Shown piece after piece: positions 25,649-34,943 of a stretch of 64,000 bases of DNA. The DNA comes from Lachnospiraceae bacterium A2 (GTDB taxonomy: Bacteria; Bacillota; Clostridia; Lachnospirales; Lachnospiraceae). The notes beneath the pieces were generated by a model, which saw nothing but the letters and a program-made list of their open reading frames with translations, ran no database searches and was not told where the DNA came from. The stretch is from contig KE159636.1 in the NCBI GenBank assembly GCA_000403315.2, positions 2,020,041-2,084,040 of the forward strand, read 5' to 3'. The first letter of the stretch is position 1, and every line of letters starts with the position of its first letter. A program made the translations under genes and the position numbers.

Positions 25649-26834
25649 TCAGATGGTAAGAATGCTGCATTGCTATATTTGCTGTATTCATGCAGATGGA
25701 AAAATTGGAAAATCTTTTGGTGACAAAGCAGATGCCATGAATCCGGTGATAAGGGATGCAGGTTTTCGGAAGCAGATTTTTGACAGGGAAATCATGGACT
25801 GCCCAGTTTTATTTTGTGAGCATACATTGATTTATTATGCAGTTTTTTCGGATGGAGCAGATAAAATTGTGGTAGGTCCTGTAAGTATTGAAAAGCCAAG
25901 CCGGGAACTGAATAACTACGTGGTACAAAAGCATGGTATCAGTCAAAAGGCGGGGTTTCAGCTGGCGTATTGTGAGATGAAGGTTTTTGGTTCAGCCGTT
26001 TTAATGTTTCATCATTTTTTGACGGGTGAAGAAATGTCTCTGGACGATTTATGGCGCAAAAATGAATTAAAGGAAGACGATGTCAAAAATGCCATGAAGA
26101 GCATTTCAACTGTTATTTTCGAGCGCCAGGAGTGGGGGATACCGCATAATCCATATGACCAGGAAGTCAGGGAGCTGGACAGTATCAGAAACGGCGATTT
26201 TGAGAAACTCTCAAAGAGCCTGAAAGAAACGTACAGAGGAGAGGTCGGTCAGCTGTCCAAAAATCAGATACGCCAGGCAAAAAATATTGCAGTTTGTGTA
26301 ATTACGCTGGCATCACGGGCGGCCATAGAAGGAGGGATGCTTCCTGAGGAGGCATTTTCCATGGTAGATGGGTATATTCTGCAGATAGAAGAAATGGACA
26401 GCCCGGTAAAGATTGACGCAATGATGCGGCAGGCGGAATTTGATTATGCGGCAGAGGTTGCAAAGCTTCAAAAAAACAGGCAGAAAAATGAACTGATTGA
26501 GCGTGCTAAGAATTATATTTTCCAGAATCTGCATGATGAGATTGTGATTGGCAACATTGCCGGTCAGATTGGAGTGAATGCCAGTTATTTGTCAAATTTG
26601 TTCCATAAGACGGAAGGGGTTACGATTCAGCAGTATATACGCCATGAAAAAATACGCCTCGCAGAAAATATGCTCCGCTATTCAGAATATGATGTAAAAG
26701 AAATCGCAAATTACCTGTCTTTTTGTTCACAAAGCTATTTTGGACAGGCATTCAGGGAGCAGACCGGAATGAGTCCTTTAAAATACAGAAAAAAATATGG
26801 GACATTTCAAATAGAAAACAACAAAAATAAATGA
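25626..26834 (+). CDS. AraC family regulator of the galactoside operon
   Basis: 402-residue regulator. The N-terminal ~290 residues form a sensing region of the type seen in Lachnospiraceae AraC proteins (CPVLFCEHTLIYYAVFSDGA near residue 60). The C-terminal domain has IVIGNIAGQIGVNASYLSNL and VKEIANYLSFCSQSYFGQAF, the paired helix-turn-helices. The likely start is TTG 25626, six bases after GGGGGAA; ATG 25653 would also work. It is followed by a GPH symporter and a GH42 enzyme, and probably activates them on a galactoside signal. Confidence 0.85.
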   Translation: MNLVYICNQMVRMLHCYICCIHADGKIGKSFGDKADAMNPVIRDAGFRKQIFDREIMDCPVLFCEHTLIYYAVFSDGADKIVVGPVSIEKPSRELNNYVVQKHGISQKAGFQLAYCEMKVFGSAVLMFHHFLTGEEMSLDDLWRKNELKEDDVKNAMKSISTVIFERQEWGIPHNPYDQEVRELDSIRNGDFEKLSKSLKETYRGEVGQLSKNQIRQAKNIAVCVITLASRAAIEGGMLPEEAFSMVDGYILQIEEMDSPVKIDAMMRQAEFDYAAEVAKLQKNRQKNELIERAKNYIFQNLHDEIVIGNIAGQIGVNASYLSNLFHKTEGVTIQQYIRHEKIRLAENMLRYSEYDVKEIANYLSFCSQSYFGQAFREQTGMSPLKYRKKYGTFQIENNKNK

Positions 26835-26918
26835 TAATATACAAAAATGAATGATATATATTTTGGAACATCTTTGGTAATTTTATTATCAGAAATAAGA
26901 AAGCAGGAGGATGAAAAG

Positions 26919-28307
26919 ATGTTCCAAAAATTTACAAATGAAAATGCGTCTCCAAAAGTGACATTTGGAGAACGCGTAGCTTATGGATTTGGAGATTTTT
27001 CCAGTAACATTTTGTACTCTGCCATGGGCGTTTATCTGATGCTGTATTACACTGATGTAGTGGGAGTCAATGCAATAGCGGTCGGGCTGATTATGACGGC
27101 TTCCAAGGTGTTTGACGGTGTCAGCGACCTTATTATGGGTGTCATTATTGACCGGACCAAATCACGGTACGGAAAAGCCAGGGTCTGGATTTTAAGGCTT
27201 GTAATTCCGTATGCAATCGGTAATATACTGCTGTTTGCGGTGCCGGTTGGATGGGGTGTGACGGCAAAGCTGGTTTACATATTTTTCAGCTATAACCTTG
27301 CATTTACAGTATTGTTTACAGCAATTAACCTGCCATATGCAACATTGACGGCTTTGATGACACAGGATCAGTATGAACGGTCTGTACTTGCCATTTTTCG
27401 TATGGTTCTGGCTACTTCTGGTACTTTATTTATTAAGACATGTACCATGCCGGTTGTCCGGTTCTTTGGCGGAGAGGCAAATCCAAGGGCATGGACGCTT
27501 ACATTTGTTGTATTCGGAGCCCTTGAAATTATAACTTTTATGATTACATTTCTATTTACAAGAGAACGTGTGCAGGCAACGGAAACGAAAAAGGATTCTG
27601 TACCCATTTCTCAGGGATTCAAGGCGCTGCTGAAAAATAAATACTGGTTTATTGCTACCATCAACCTTATTTTAATATTCGTTGTGCAGGGTGTGAGCAA
27701 TTCTGCGGAAGCTTATTATACAAAGCAGGTGCTTGGCAGCAGTGACTTGGTTGGGACATTCGGCGTGGCATTTCAGTTAACCCAGATTATATGTATGGTT
27801 ACGTTTATTGCACCGCTTGTTAAGAAATTTGGAAAACGCAATGTCCTGCTTGCAGGGGCTGTCGTTATGGCGGTCGGATATGCGATTATGGGCATTGGAG
27901 CGAAATCCATGCAGCTTCTGATTGCAGGCTGTGTGCTTCGGGGGATTGGAAATGCAGGCGTATCAGCATGTCAGTTTGCTATGGTAACAGATACGATTGA
28001 ATATGGTGAGTGGAAAACCGGCATCCGCACGGAAGGGCTGGTGAATAGTGCGGCAAGCTTCGGACAGAAAATAGGCAATGGACTCAGTGTTCTGATTCTA
28101 AGCATTATACTTAACATTGGAGGGTATGTCGGCACCGCGGCAACACAGACTGCCGGCGCAATTATGTCCATCAAGGCAGCTTATATATACGTACCGATTC
28201 TGTTGACTGCTGTGCAGTTTTTAATTCTCCTGTTTTATAAACTGGATAAGGAATATCCTGCAATTTTGGCTGATTTACAGAAACGTCGCATTAGAGAAAT
28301 GGTATAG
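26919..28307 (+). CDS. GPH-family sugar:cation symporter
   Basis: 462-residue glycoside-pentoside-hexuronide symporter of the MFS superfamily, with twelve predicted helices, importing an oligosaccharide or glycoside with Na+ or H+. Family signatures: FGERVAYGFGDFSSNILYSA, the cytoplasmic loop DRTKSRYGKARVWIL and, in the second half, DTIEYGEWKTGIRTEGLVNS. ATG 26919 follows CAGGAGG; the longer frame from 26847 has no ribosome site. The adjacent beta-galactosidase indicates a beta-galactoside substrate. Confidence 0.92.
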   Translation: MFQKFTNENASPKVTFGERVAYGFGDFSSNILYSAMGVYLMLYYTDVVGVNAIAVGLIMTASKVFDGVSDLIMGVIIDRTKSRYGKARVWILRLVIPYAIGNILLFAVPVGWGVTAKLVYIFFSYNLAFTVLFTAINLPYATLTALMTQDQYERSVLAIFRMVLATSGTLFIKTCTMPVVRFFGGEANPRAWTLTFVVFGALEIITFMITFLFTRERVQATETKKDSVPISQGFKALLKNKYWFIATINLILIFVVQGVSNSAEAYYTKQVLGSSDLVGTFGVAFQLTQIICMVTFIAPLVKKFGKRNVLLAGAVVMAVGYAIMGIGAKSMQLLIAGCVLRGIGNAGVSACQFAMVTDTIEYGEWKTGIRTEGLVNSAASFGQKIGNGLSVLILSIILNIGGYVGTAATQTAGAIMSIKAAYIYVPILLTAVQFLILLFYKLDKEYPAILADLQKRRIREMV

Positions 28308-28337
28308 TTTTTTATACAAAGCGGGAGGGTTCTATTG

Positions 28338-30374
28338 ATGGAGAAATTCATGGAGAAAGATAGGAAACAATTACTTTTTGGCGCGGCATATTATGATGAA
28401 TATATGCCATACGAACGTCTGGATAAAGACGTTGAAATGATGAAAAAGGCAGGTATTAATACCGTCCGGATTGCAGAATCTACATGGAGTACCTGCGAGC
28501 CGCAGGAAGGCGTGTTTGATTTCTCACATGTAGAACGCGTGATGAACGCGATGGAGCAGGCCGGAATTCATGTGATTATTGGCACGCCTACCTATGCAGT
28601 TCCGACGTGGATGGTGAAGTCGCATCCAGATATATTGGCGGAAACAGTGAAGGGAAGGGGGATTTATGGTCCGCGCCAGATTATGGACATTACGCATCCG
28701 GTTTACCGGTTTTATGCGGAGAGGGTGATTCGCAGGCTGATGGAATGCACGGCGCACAGAACATGCGTGATTGGATTTCAACTGGACAATGAGACAAAGC
28801 ATTACGGCACGGCGGGGAGAAATGTGCAGGAGCAGTTTGTAAAATATCTGCGGCAGAAGTTTCATGACGACCTGGATACGATGAACCAGGAATTTGGGCT
28901 GGATTACTGGAGCAATCGCGTGAACGCATGGGAGGATTTTCCAGATGTAAGGGGCACAATTAATGGCAGCCTGGGCGCGGAATTTGAAAAGTTTCAAAGG
29001 GGGCTGGTAACTGAATTTTTAAGCTGGCAGGCAGGCATTGTAAACGAATACCGCAGGGAAGGCCAGTTCATTACCCATAACTTTGACTATGAGTGGCGCG
29101 GGCATTCTTTTGGGGTACAGCCGGATGTAAACCATTTTCATGCATCCAGATGCCTTACGCTTACAGGGGCGGATATTTATCATCCGAGCCAGGATGAACT
29201 GACAGGAACAGAGATCGCCTTTGGCGGTGATATGGCAAGGTCGCTGAAGAATGACAACTATCTGATACTGGAAACGGAAGCGCAGGGGTTCCCGGGATGG
29301 ACGCCTTATAAAGGCCAGCTTCGCCTGCAGGCATACAGCCATATCGCTTCCGGGGCAAACGGCGTGATGTACTGGCACTGGCATTCTATCCATAATTCAT
29401 TTGAAACGTACTGGAAAGGGATACTCAGCCATGATTTTCAGGAAAATGACACTTATCGGGAAGCATGTGCCATCGGGAGGGAGTTTTCAGAGATTGGCAG
29501 CCATCTGATGAACCTGAAAAAGAAAAATGATGTGGCGGTTCTGGTCAGCAATGAAGCGCTGACGGCATTAAAATGGTTTGGCATTGAGGCAACAGCGGCA
29601 GGAAATGCCGGAATCGGCTATAATGATGTGGTCCGCTGGATATACGATGTGCTGTATGAAAGAAATATGGAGTGTGACTTTATCTGGCCAGAGTCTGAAA
29701 ATCTAAATGAATATAAGGTAATTATTGTGCCGGCTCTGTATGCGGCGCCTGAGGAGCTGCTGCAAAAACTGGTTCGGTATGTAGAGGGTGGCGGATATCT
29801 GGCAGCGACGTTTAAGACCGCTTTTGCAGATGAAAATGTAAAAGTCAGCCATGAGGTACAGCCGCATATTCTGCACAAGTGTTTTGGCGTGGAATACCAG
29901 CAGTTTGCATTTCCAAAGCATACCGGCCTGACTGGAAAGATCATCGGAGACGCAGAAGAAGTAGAAGCGGATGTTTTTATGGAGCTTTTGATACCGCACG
30001 GGGCAGAAGTACTGGCATCTTACGACCACTATAATTGGAACGGATATGCCGCAGTAACGGAAAACAGCTATGGAAACGGAAAAGCTTTTTATCTGGGATG
30101 CATGACCGATAAAAAAATATTGTGGCGCATTCTGGAATATGTACTGCGGGCCGCTGCGGTGCAGATACCAGATGAAAACTTTCCTGTGATTGTAAGGCAG
30201 GGGAAGAATGATTTCGGAAAGACCGTAAAATTCTATTTTAATTATTCGGCGGAAGGCAGGAATGTTACATACAGATTTTCAGATAGCACAGAGCTTTTGT
30301 CGGGGGCAGAGATAAAAAGCCGGGAGGAGTTTGAAATTCCGGCGTGGGGTGTTAAAATTATGGAAGAAAAATAA
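28338..30374 (+). CDS. Beta-galactosidase, glycoside hydrolase family 42
   Basis: 678-residue intracellular retaining beta-galactosidase. Domain A is a TIM barrel: FGAAYYDEYMPYERLDKDVE, acid/base Glu152 in GFQLDNETKHYG and nucleophile Glu311 in YLILETEAQGFPGW. A trimerisation domain follows (about 395-600, ALTALKWFG, VIIVPALYAAPEELL, YVEGGGYLAATF), then a short beta domain at the end. No signal peptide, consistent with uptake by the neighbouring symporter. ATG 28338 follows GGGAGGG. GH42 enzymes often act on plant galactan or arabinogalacto-oligosaccharides as well as lactose. Confidence 0.95.
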   Translation: MEKFMEKDRKQLLFGAAYYDEYMPYERLDKDVEMMKKAGINTVRIAESTWSTCEPQEGVFDFSHVERVMNAMEQAGIHVIIGTPTYAVPTWMVKSHPDILAETVKGRGIYGPRQIMDITHPVYRFYAERVIRRLMECTAHRTCVIGFQLDNETKHYGTAGRNVQEQFVKYLRQKFHDDLDTMNQEFGLDYWSNRVNAWEDFPDVRGTINGSLGAEFEKFQRGLVTEFLSWQAGIVNEYRREGQFITHNFDYEWRGHSFGVQPDVNHFHASRCLTLTGADIYHPSQDELTGTEIAFGGDMARSLKNDNYLILETEAQGFPGWTPYKGQLRLQAYSHIASGANGVMYWHWHSIHNSFETYWKGILSHDFQENDTYREACAIGREFSEIGSHLMNLKKKNDVAVLVSNEALTALKWFGIEATAAGNAGIGYNDVVRWIYDVLYERNMECDFIWPESENLNEYKVIIVPALYAAPEELLQKLVRYVEGGGYLAATFKTAFADENVKVSHEVQPHILHKCFGVEYQQFAFPKHTGLTGKIIGDAEEVEADVFMELLIPHGAEVLASYDHYNWNGYAAVTENSYGNGKAFYLGCMTDKKILWRILEYVLRAAAVQIPDENFPVIVRQGKNDFGKTVKFYFNYSAEGRNVTYRFSDSTELLSGAEIKSREEFEIPAWGVKIMEEK

Positions 30375-30388
30375 CATAATTGGGACTG

Positions 30389-30459
30389 ATACCCCGCCCC
30401 TTGGGGCGGAAAGAACAAGTTAGGTCATGCCCCGTAGCTTGCTGCGGGGTATTTGACTG
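30389..30459 (+). repeat. Dispersed GC-rich repeat, partial copy 3
   Basis: Matches the right half of the repeat at 32938-33077 with a few differences. Together the two copies bracket the HxlR and flavin oxidoreductase genes in direct orientation. Confidence 0.85.
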
Positions 30460-30482
30460 CTTTGTATATTGGTTTTGCTTTC

Positions 30483-30818
30483 CTATGGAAGCCTGTTTTT
30501 ATCTCCCCATTCGCACATGCCATCTAATATGGGAATGAGTGACTTTCCACGTTCTGTAAGGCTGTATTCGACCTTTGGCGGAATCTGCGGGTATTCTTTT
30601 CTGTTTACCAACTGGTCTGCCTCTAATGCTTTTAATGTAGAGCTTAGCGTTTTGAAAGAGATCTCGCCAATATACTTTTTCATTTCATTAAAGCGGACGA
30701 TGCCAAATTCCATAAGCGTATAAAGAATTGTCATTTTGTATTTCCCATTGATGAGGGATAATGTGTAGCTGAAACCTGTTGTTTCCAGGCATTCTTGTGA
30801 TATACAGCGTTCGCCCAT
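30483..30818 (-). CDS. HxlR family transcriptional regulator
   Basis: 111-residue winged-helix regulator of the HxlR/YodB type. The core is LINGKYKMTILYTLMEFGIV-RFNEMKKYIGEISFKTLSST-LKALEADQLVNRKEY, with VEYSLTERGKSL in the wing. Two N-terminal Cys residues (CISQEC) could sense oxidants or electrophiles, as YodB does with one Cys. ATG 30818 is preferred; GTG 30827 is too close to AAGGAG. It is divergent from the flavin oxidoreductase, which it probably controls. GCAC...GTGC palindromic bases at 30866-30879 are a weak operator candidate. Confidence 0.9.
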   Translation of the reverse strand: MGERCISQECLETTGFSYTLSLINGKYKMTILYTLMEFGIVRFNEMKKYIGEISFKTLSSTLKALEADQLVNRKEYPQIPPKVEYSLTERGKSLIPILDGMCEWGDKNRLP

Positions 30819-30963
30819 TTCTTTCACTCTCCTTTAGGCAAGTATATAACCTTTATGTTAGTATCGCACTTATAGGTGCGTACTTGTTTTCTGTTCCATT
30901 CTCGCTATAATTATAATATCAACAGCAGGAAAAGTCAATCCTGCAGGTAAAGGAGGCACAGAC

Positions 30964-32937
30964 ATGCAGAACTATGAGTATTTAGGAAAGCCACTCCAGA
31001 TTGGCAGACTGAACATTAGGAATAGGTTTTGTATGGCACCGATTGGCGGCGGGCAGCACCATTTTCCGGGAGGTGGCCTGAAAGACGAAACAATACAGTA
31101 CCTTATAGAGCGGGCGAAAGGCGGGTTTGGTTTGATTTTTACCGGGGCGATCGCGGCAGATGGTACAGTTGACCCATACACCGGGGTTGGACCGGCTATC
31201 TTACAGAATCCGGATGCGTTTAAGATGACGGCAACGGAACTGAATGAGAGGGCAGGCGCTTACGGTACAAAAATCTTTGCACAGATTACCATGGGGCTTG
31301 GGAGGAACTACCCCAATCTTCCGGCACCGTCTTCTGTACATGTTTTCCGGCATCCGGGAGAGGTTTCACCAGAGCTGACCCGTGCCCAGATTAAATCTAA
31401 AATTGAGTCCGTTGTAAAAGCATCTAAAATTGCAAAGGATTCCGGTTTCTCTGGCGTAGAGGTCCATTCCATCCACTGGGGTTATCTGCTTGACCAGTTT
31501 GCCCTGTCCATGATGAACCACCGCACCGACGAATATGGCGGCAGCCTGGAAAACCGTTTACGGGCGGCAAGAGAAATTCTCGAAGGCATCAAGCAGGAGT
31601 GCGGCAGTGATTTCCCGGTCAGTATGCGCCTGGGCCTAAAAACCTTTGTAAAAGGATTTGAACAGGCAAGCCTGACGGGTGAGGAAGAAATCGGCCGTAC
31701 CCTGGAAGAAGGGGTTGAGATTGCGAAGCTGCTGGAATCCTATGGTTATGACTGCCTGAATGTAGATACGGGCATTTACGATTCCTTCTATTATGCCTGC
31801 CCGCCTATGTATATGCCGAAAGGGTATCTGGTGGAACTGGCCGCGAAAGCAAAAGCAGCCGTGAATATCCCGATCCTGGCAGGCGGCCGGATGAATGAAG
31901 CGGATATTGCGGAAAATGCAATACGGGACGGTAAGATCGATGCAGTTGTTCTTGGGCGTGCTGCCCTGGCAGATCCGGAGTATCCCAACAAGGCGCTGGC
32001 CGGACATACGGAGAAAATCCGTCCCTGCATTGCATGCAATCAGGGATGTATCACAAGGCTCCAGCAGGGAAAACAGCCGACCTGTGCAGTAAACCCGGTG
32101 GCGATGCGGGAAGTGAGGTATGCGCTCCGCCCCTGCGTACAGCCGAAAAAGGTTGTGGTCGTGGGCGGCGGTGCCGCCGGTATGGAGGCTGCCAGAACTG
32201 CAGCCATGCGGGGACATAAAGTTTCTTTGTATGAAAAGAATGAGTCGTTGGGCGGCAATCTGATCCCCGGCGGTTCCCATAGCTTTAAAAAAGAGGTACG
32301 GGAGCTGAATGCGTGGTATCAGAATGAATTAAAGGCACTGCCTGTGGAGATCCATACGGGGGCAAATGTTACTGCTGGCCAGCTCCGAAATATGGATGCA
32401 GATGTAATCATTCTGGCAGCAGGTTCCGTCCCTGTCATGCCGAAAGTGCCGGGAATAGATGATAAAAAGGTGATCGGCTGTATGGAAGCATTTGCACATC
32501 CGGAAAAGGTCGGGCAAAAGGTCATGGTGATCGGCGGCGGTCTGGTTGGATGTGAAATGGCATTAGAATATGCACGGGACGGCAAAGAGGTTACGGTCGT
32601 GGAAGCCCTGCCTAAGATTTTGTCGGCAGGTATCCCATCCCCGATCCCAAATGGCCAGATGATCCCAGATTTGTTTGAACATCATCATGTGGCTGTATTG
32701 GAGGGCCACCGTCTTTTTGCTGTGGAAGATGGCAGGGCCATTCTGGAAAGCGGTGGCCAGAAAAAGGTGCTGGATGCAGATTCGGTTGTTATCGCAGTTG
32801 GTTTCCGTCCGGTTCCGTCCATGGCCCAGGAGCTTCTGGGATGCGGCGCAGCCGTTTATGAAATCGGAGATGGACAGAAGGTCAGCACGATCCTTCATGC
32901 TGTATGGGATGGATATGAGGTAGGGAACAATATTTGA
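30964..32937 (+). CDS. Old-yellow-enzyme type flavin/FeS oxidoreductase
   Basis: 657-residue multidomain NAD(P)H:flavin oxidoreductase of the 2,4-dienoyl-CoA reductase/enoate reductase group. Residues 1-340 form the FMN TIM barrel (NRFCMAPIGGG, HWGYLLDQFALSMMNHRTDE-YGGSLENR). A 4Fe-4S cluster is bound by Cys355, Cys358, Cys362 and Cys374 (CIACNQGC...PTC). The FAD/NAD(P)H domain follows (VVVVGGGAAGMEAART and VMVIGGGLVGCEMALEYA). Such enzymes reduce activated C=C bonds; relatives include the bile acid enzymes BaiCD and BaiH, but sequence alone does not fix the substrate. It is flanked by direct copies of a repeat. Confidence 0.9.
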   Translation: MQNYEYLGKPLQIGRLNIRNRFCMAPIGGGQHHFPGGGLKDETIQYLIERAKGGFGLIFTGAIAADGTVDPYTGVGPAILQNPDAFKMTATELNERAGAYGTKIFAQITMGLGRNYPNLPAPSSVHVFRHPGEVSPELTRAQIKSKIESVVKASKIAKDSGFSGVEVHSIHWGYLLDQFALSMMNHRTDEYGGSLENRLRAAREILEGIKQECGSDFPVSMRLGLKTFVKGFEQASLTGEEEIGRTLEEGVEIAKLLESYGYDCLNVDTGIYDSFYYACPPMYMPKGYLVELAAKAKAAVNIPILAGGRMNEADIAENAIRDGKIDAVVLGRAALADPEYPNKALAGHTEKIRPCIACNQGCITRLQQGKQPTCAVNPVAMREVRYALRPCVQPKKVVVVGGGAAGMEAARTAAMRGHKVSLYEKNESLGGNLIPGGSHSFKKEVRELNAWYQNELKALPVEIHTGANVTAGQLRNMDADVIILAAGSVPVMPKVPGIDDKKVIGCMEAFAHPEKVGQKVMVIGGGLVGCEMALEYARDGKEVTVVEALPKILSAGIPSPIPNGQMIPDLFEHHHVAVLEGHRLFAVEDGRAILESGGQKKVLDADSVVIAVGFRPVPSMAQELLGCGAAVYEIGDGQKVSTILHAVWDGYEVGNNI

Positions 32938-33077
32938 TTTATTCCCGCGAGCAATGAGCCAAGCAGCCGCGCTTGCGCGGATATTTGGCGAATGCCGCGA
33001 GGGTTGAATACCCCGCCCCTTGGGGCGGAAAGAACAAGCCAGGTCATGCCCCATAGCTTGCTGCGGGGTATTTGACT
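32938..33077 (+). repeat. Dispersed ~140 bp GC-rich repeat, copy 4
   Basis: Begins directly after the stop codon of the flavin oxidoreductase and ends ~55 bases before the next gene. Nearly identical to 22636-22773. Confidence 0.9.
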
Positions 33078-33133
33078 TTGGTATAAGGCAGAATGCTTTA
33101 TATAATGTCAAAAAAATTAAGGAGGCTATTACA

Positions 33134-33517
33134 ATGAGAGCAGAATTAAAGGAATATCAGGCAGTGGAAGCTGCTGCAATGAAGTTTGTCAAGAGCGTTG
33201 CCGAGGGAAACAGCGTATATGCAAAGGAACTGTTCACGGATGAGGCTGTTTTGTTTGGATATCTGGACGGTAAGCTGGAGCATGGCTCTATTGAGCAGTT
33301 CTATCACAATGTGGATACTGTGCCTGGCGGTGATAATTTCAAGGCCCGTGTGGATGTCCTGATGGTAGAGGAATCCTTGGCTGTTGTACGTGTGCTGGAA
33401 GAAGGCTGGGGCAACCGTATTGACTTCACGGATGTGTTGCTTCTGTTGAAGATGAATGGCGAATGGAAATGCGTTGCAAAGGCATATAATCAGAATTCCG
33501 ATACCATTCAGAAATAA
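33134..33517 (+). CDS. NTF2-like (SnoaL/lumazine-binding type) protein
   Basis: 127-residue protein of the nuclear transport factor 2 fold: helices at the start (AVEAAAMKFVKSVAEGNS), then the conserved FTDEAVLFGYLDGKLEHGSI-EQFY and a strand-rich end DVLLLLKMNGEWKCVAKAYN. It resembles the 'putative lumazine-binding' subgroup. The pocket could bind or isomerise a small hydrophobic molecule. ATG 33134 follows AAGGAGG; the upstream open frame runs through a repeat. It is next to two redox enzymes, which suggests a shared pathway. No enzymatic residue can be assigned with confidence. Confidence 0.75.
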   Translation: MRAELKEYQAVEAAAMKFVKSVAEGNSVYAKELFTDEAVLFGYLDGKLEHGSIEQFYHNVDTVPGGDNFKARVDVLMVEESLAVVRVLEEGWGNRIDFTDVLLLLKMNGEWKCVAKAYNQNSDTIQK

Positions 33518-33700
33518 CCAACATAAATAGATTGATGCAGGAAGCGGGGAACAGGCGGGTGCGTTGGATATACTGCGGCGATATGCCATATTGCAGGGAG
33601 CAGGTGACAGAATGGCTGAAAGGGTTGTGAAAGCCGGATCAAAGTATAAGCCGGCTTATTATAAAAAAGCAAGAAGGAAGAATAGAGGAGGAATCGTTGT

Positions 33701-34246
33701 ATGAGTAAGAAAATTGTTGTTATTACGGGAAGCCCGCGTAAAAATGGTAACAGTTTTGCCATGACGGAGGCCTTTATCAAAGGGGCGGAGGAGAAGGGGC
33801 ATACAGTTACCAGGTTTGATGCCGCCATGAAAAAAGTAGGCGGATGCCATGCCTGCGAAACCTGCTATTCCACCGGGAAGGCCTGTACCTTTGATGATGA
33901 CTTCAATACGATAGCGCCGGCAATCCTGGAGGCGGATGCCATTGTGTTTACGATGCCGGTCTACTGGTATTCCATCCCGGCGCAGATCAAGGGCGTCATT
34001 GACCGGATATTTTCCCTTGTCGTAGGAGGAAAAGATATTGCAGGTAAGGAATGCGCGCTGATTGCCTGCTGTGAGGAGGAAGATATGTCGGTCATGGATG
34101 GGGTGCGTATCCCGATGGAGCGTATGTGTACTCTGAACAAATGGAAGATGGTAGGCGAGGTTTTGATCCCCGGCGTGCTGAATGTGGGTGATATTGGCAA
34201 AACGGACGGCTGCGAAAGGGCGGCGGCTCTGGCTGATGCGATTTAG
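33701..34246 (+). CDS. Flavodoxin-fold NAD(P)H-dependent oxidoreductase
   Basis: 181-residue FMN protein of the NADPH-dependent FMN reductase/iron-sulfur flavoprotein family. ITGSPRKNGNSFAMTEAFIK is the FMN phosphate loop; GCHACETCYSTGKACTFDDD has a compact Cys cluster that may bind iron-sulfur; MPVYWYSIPAQIKGVIDRIF is the second flavin loop. ATG 33701 follows GAGGAGG. It lies in the same direction as the NTF2-like gene. A stub MGKKIVILKCL (34256-34291) after it resembles the start of a second, lost copy. Confidence 0.88.
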   Translation: MSKKIVVITGSPRKNGNSFAMTEAFIKGAEEKGHTVTRFDAAMKKVGGCHACETCYSTGKACTFDDDFNTIAPAILEADAIVFTMPVYWYSIPAQIKGVIDRIFSLVVGGKDIAGKECALIACCEEEDMSVMDGVRIPMERMCTLNKWKMVGEVLIPGVLNVGDIGKTDGCERAAALADAI

Positions 34247-34468
34247 GAGAAAGATATGGGAAAGAAAATTGTCATTTTGAAATGCTTATAGTGTTTTAAA
34301 ACAGTAAATAAAAGCGATACATACATTTTGGCGGGCATGCTGCTTTTCACGATGAATGTGGATTGCGGCGCGCCGGCTTTTTCTGTGCTTGGAAATAGGA
34401 TGTACTGTGTATGGAAATTTGCGAATAAATGAGGTATACTCCTATCTTTGACAGTTGAAAAGTAATAA

Positions 34469-34516
34469 AACGACCACAAAGCTTATAGTTATGGCATTTG
34501 TGGCCGTTCTTCTTTT
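34469..34516 (+). terminator. Terminator
   Basis: CGACCACAAA (34471-34480) pairs with TTTGTGGCCG (34497-34506), with T-rich sequence after it. Closes the flavodoxin transcript. Confidence 0.6.
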
Positions 34517-34571
34517 TGCAACAATATGTGCTATTTTATGATGCATCTGATTTTATCTGTTTTGTTTCTTT

Positions 34572-34943
34572 AATTAACGTGAGTTCGATGAGCACAATTA
34601 CACAAAAGTCAGGAACTGGCACCCATAGACTGCACAAACAGCGCAAGGGGCATGGCGGCATAGGGCATAAGCTCCACGAACCGGTTGTAGCTGACAAGTT
34701 TTGGGAAGAACTTGCGGTATTCCTTTTGGATAAGCTTTGTATAGTACCATTTGAAAGTCCGGTAGCCTGATAAGTGGAAAATATTTTTTTAATTCTTTGC
34801 AGAAGTTGTCAATGTCATAGAAAACTGATATAATCATTTCGTCCATAAGTTTATTCTTCTCTGGTATTTTTGGGTTTGGCGATTTAATTATACCAGAGAA
34901 TTAGGCTTATGGACATTTATTTTTCATCGAACTCACGTTAATT
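34572..34943 (-). mobile_element. Internally deleted IS982-like element
   Basis: Perfect 20 bp terminal inverted repeats: AATTAACGTGAGTTCGATGA (34572-34591) and its complement at 34924-34943. Between them, the minus strand (34846 down to 34598) encodes MDEMIISVFYDIDNFCKELK, the typical start of an IS982 transposase, then a deletion, and in another frame FKWYYTKLIQKEYRKFFPKL and VSYNRFVELMPYA from the next part of the same protein. The catalytic DDE domain is gone. At 372 bp with intact ends it could still be moved by a full-length relative. Confidence 0.8.

Noticed and set aside
30861-30883. HxlR operator
   Set aside because: Only five paired bases per arm; mentioned in the gene entry but too weak for a separate feature.
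30964-32937. Naming the flavin oxidoreductase BaiCD or BaiH
   Set aside because: The domain set is shared by many enoate reductases and no other bai genes are present.
33533-33630. Short ORF between NTF2-like and flavodoxin genes
   Set aside because: About 31 codons, no convincing ribosome site and no recognisable features.
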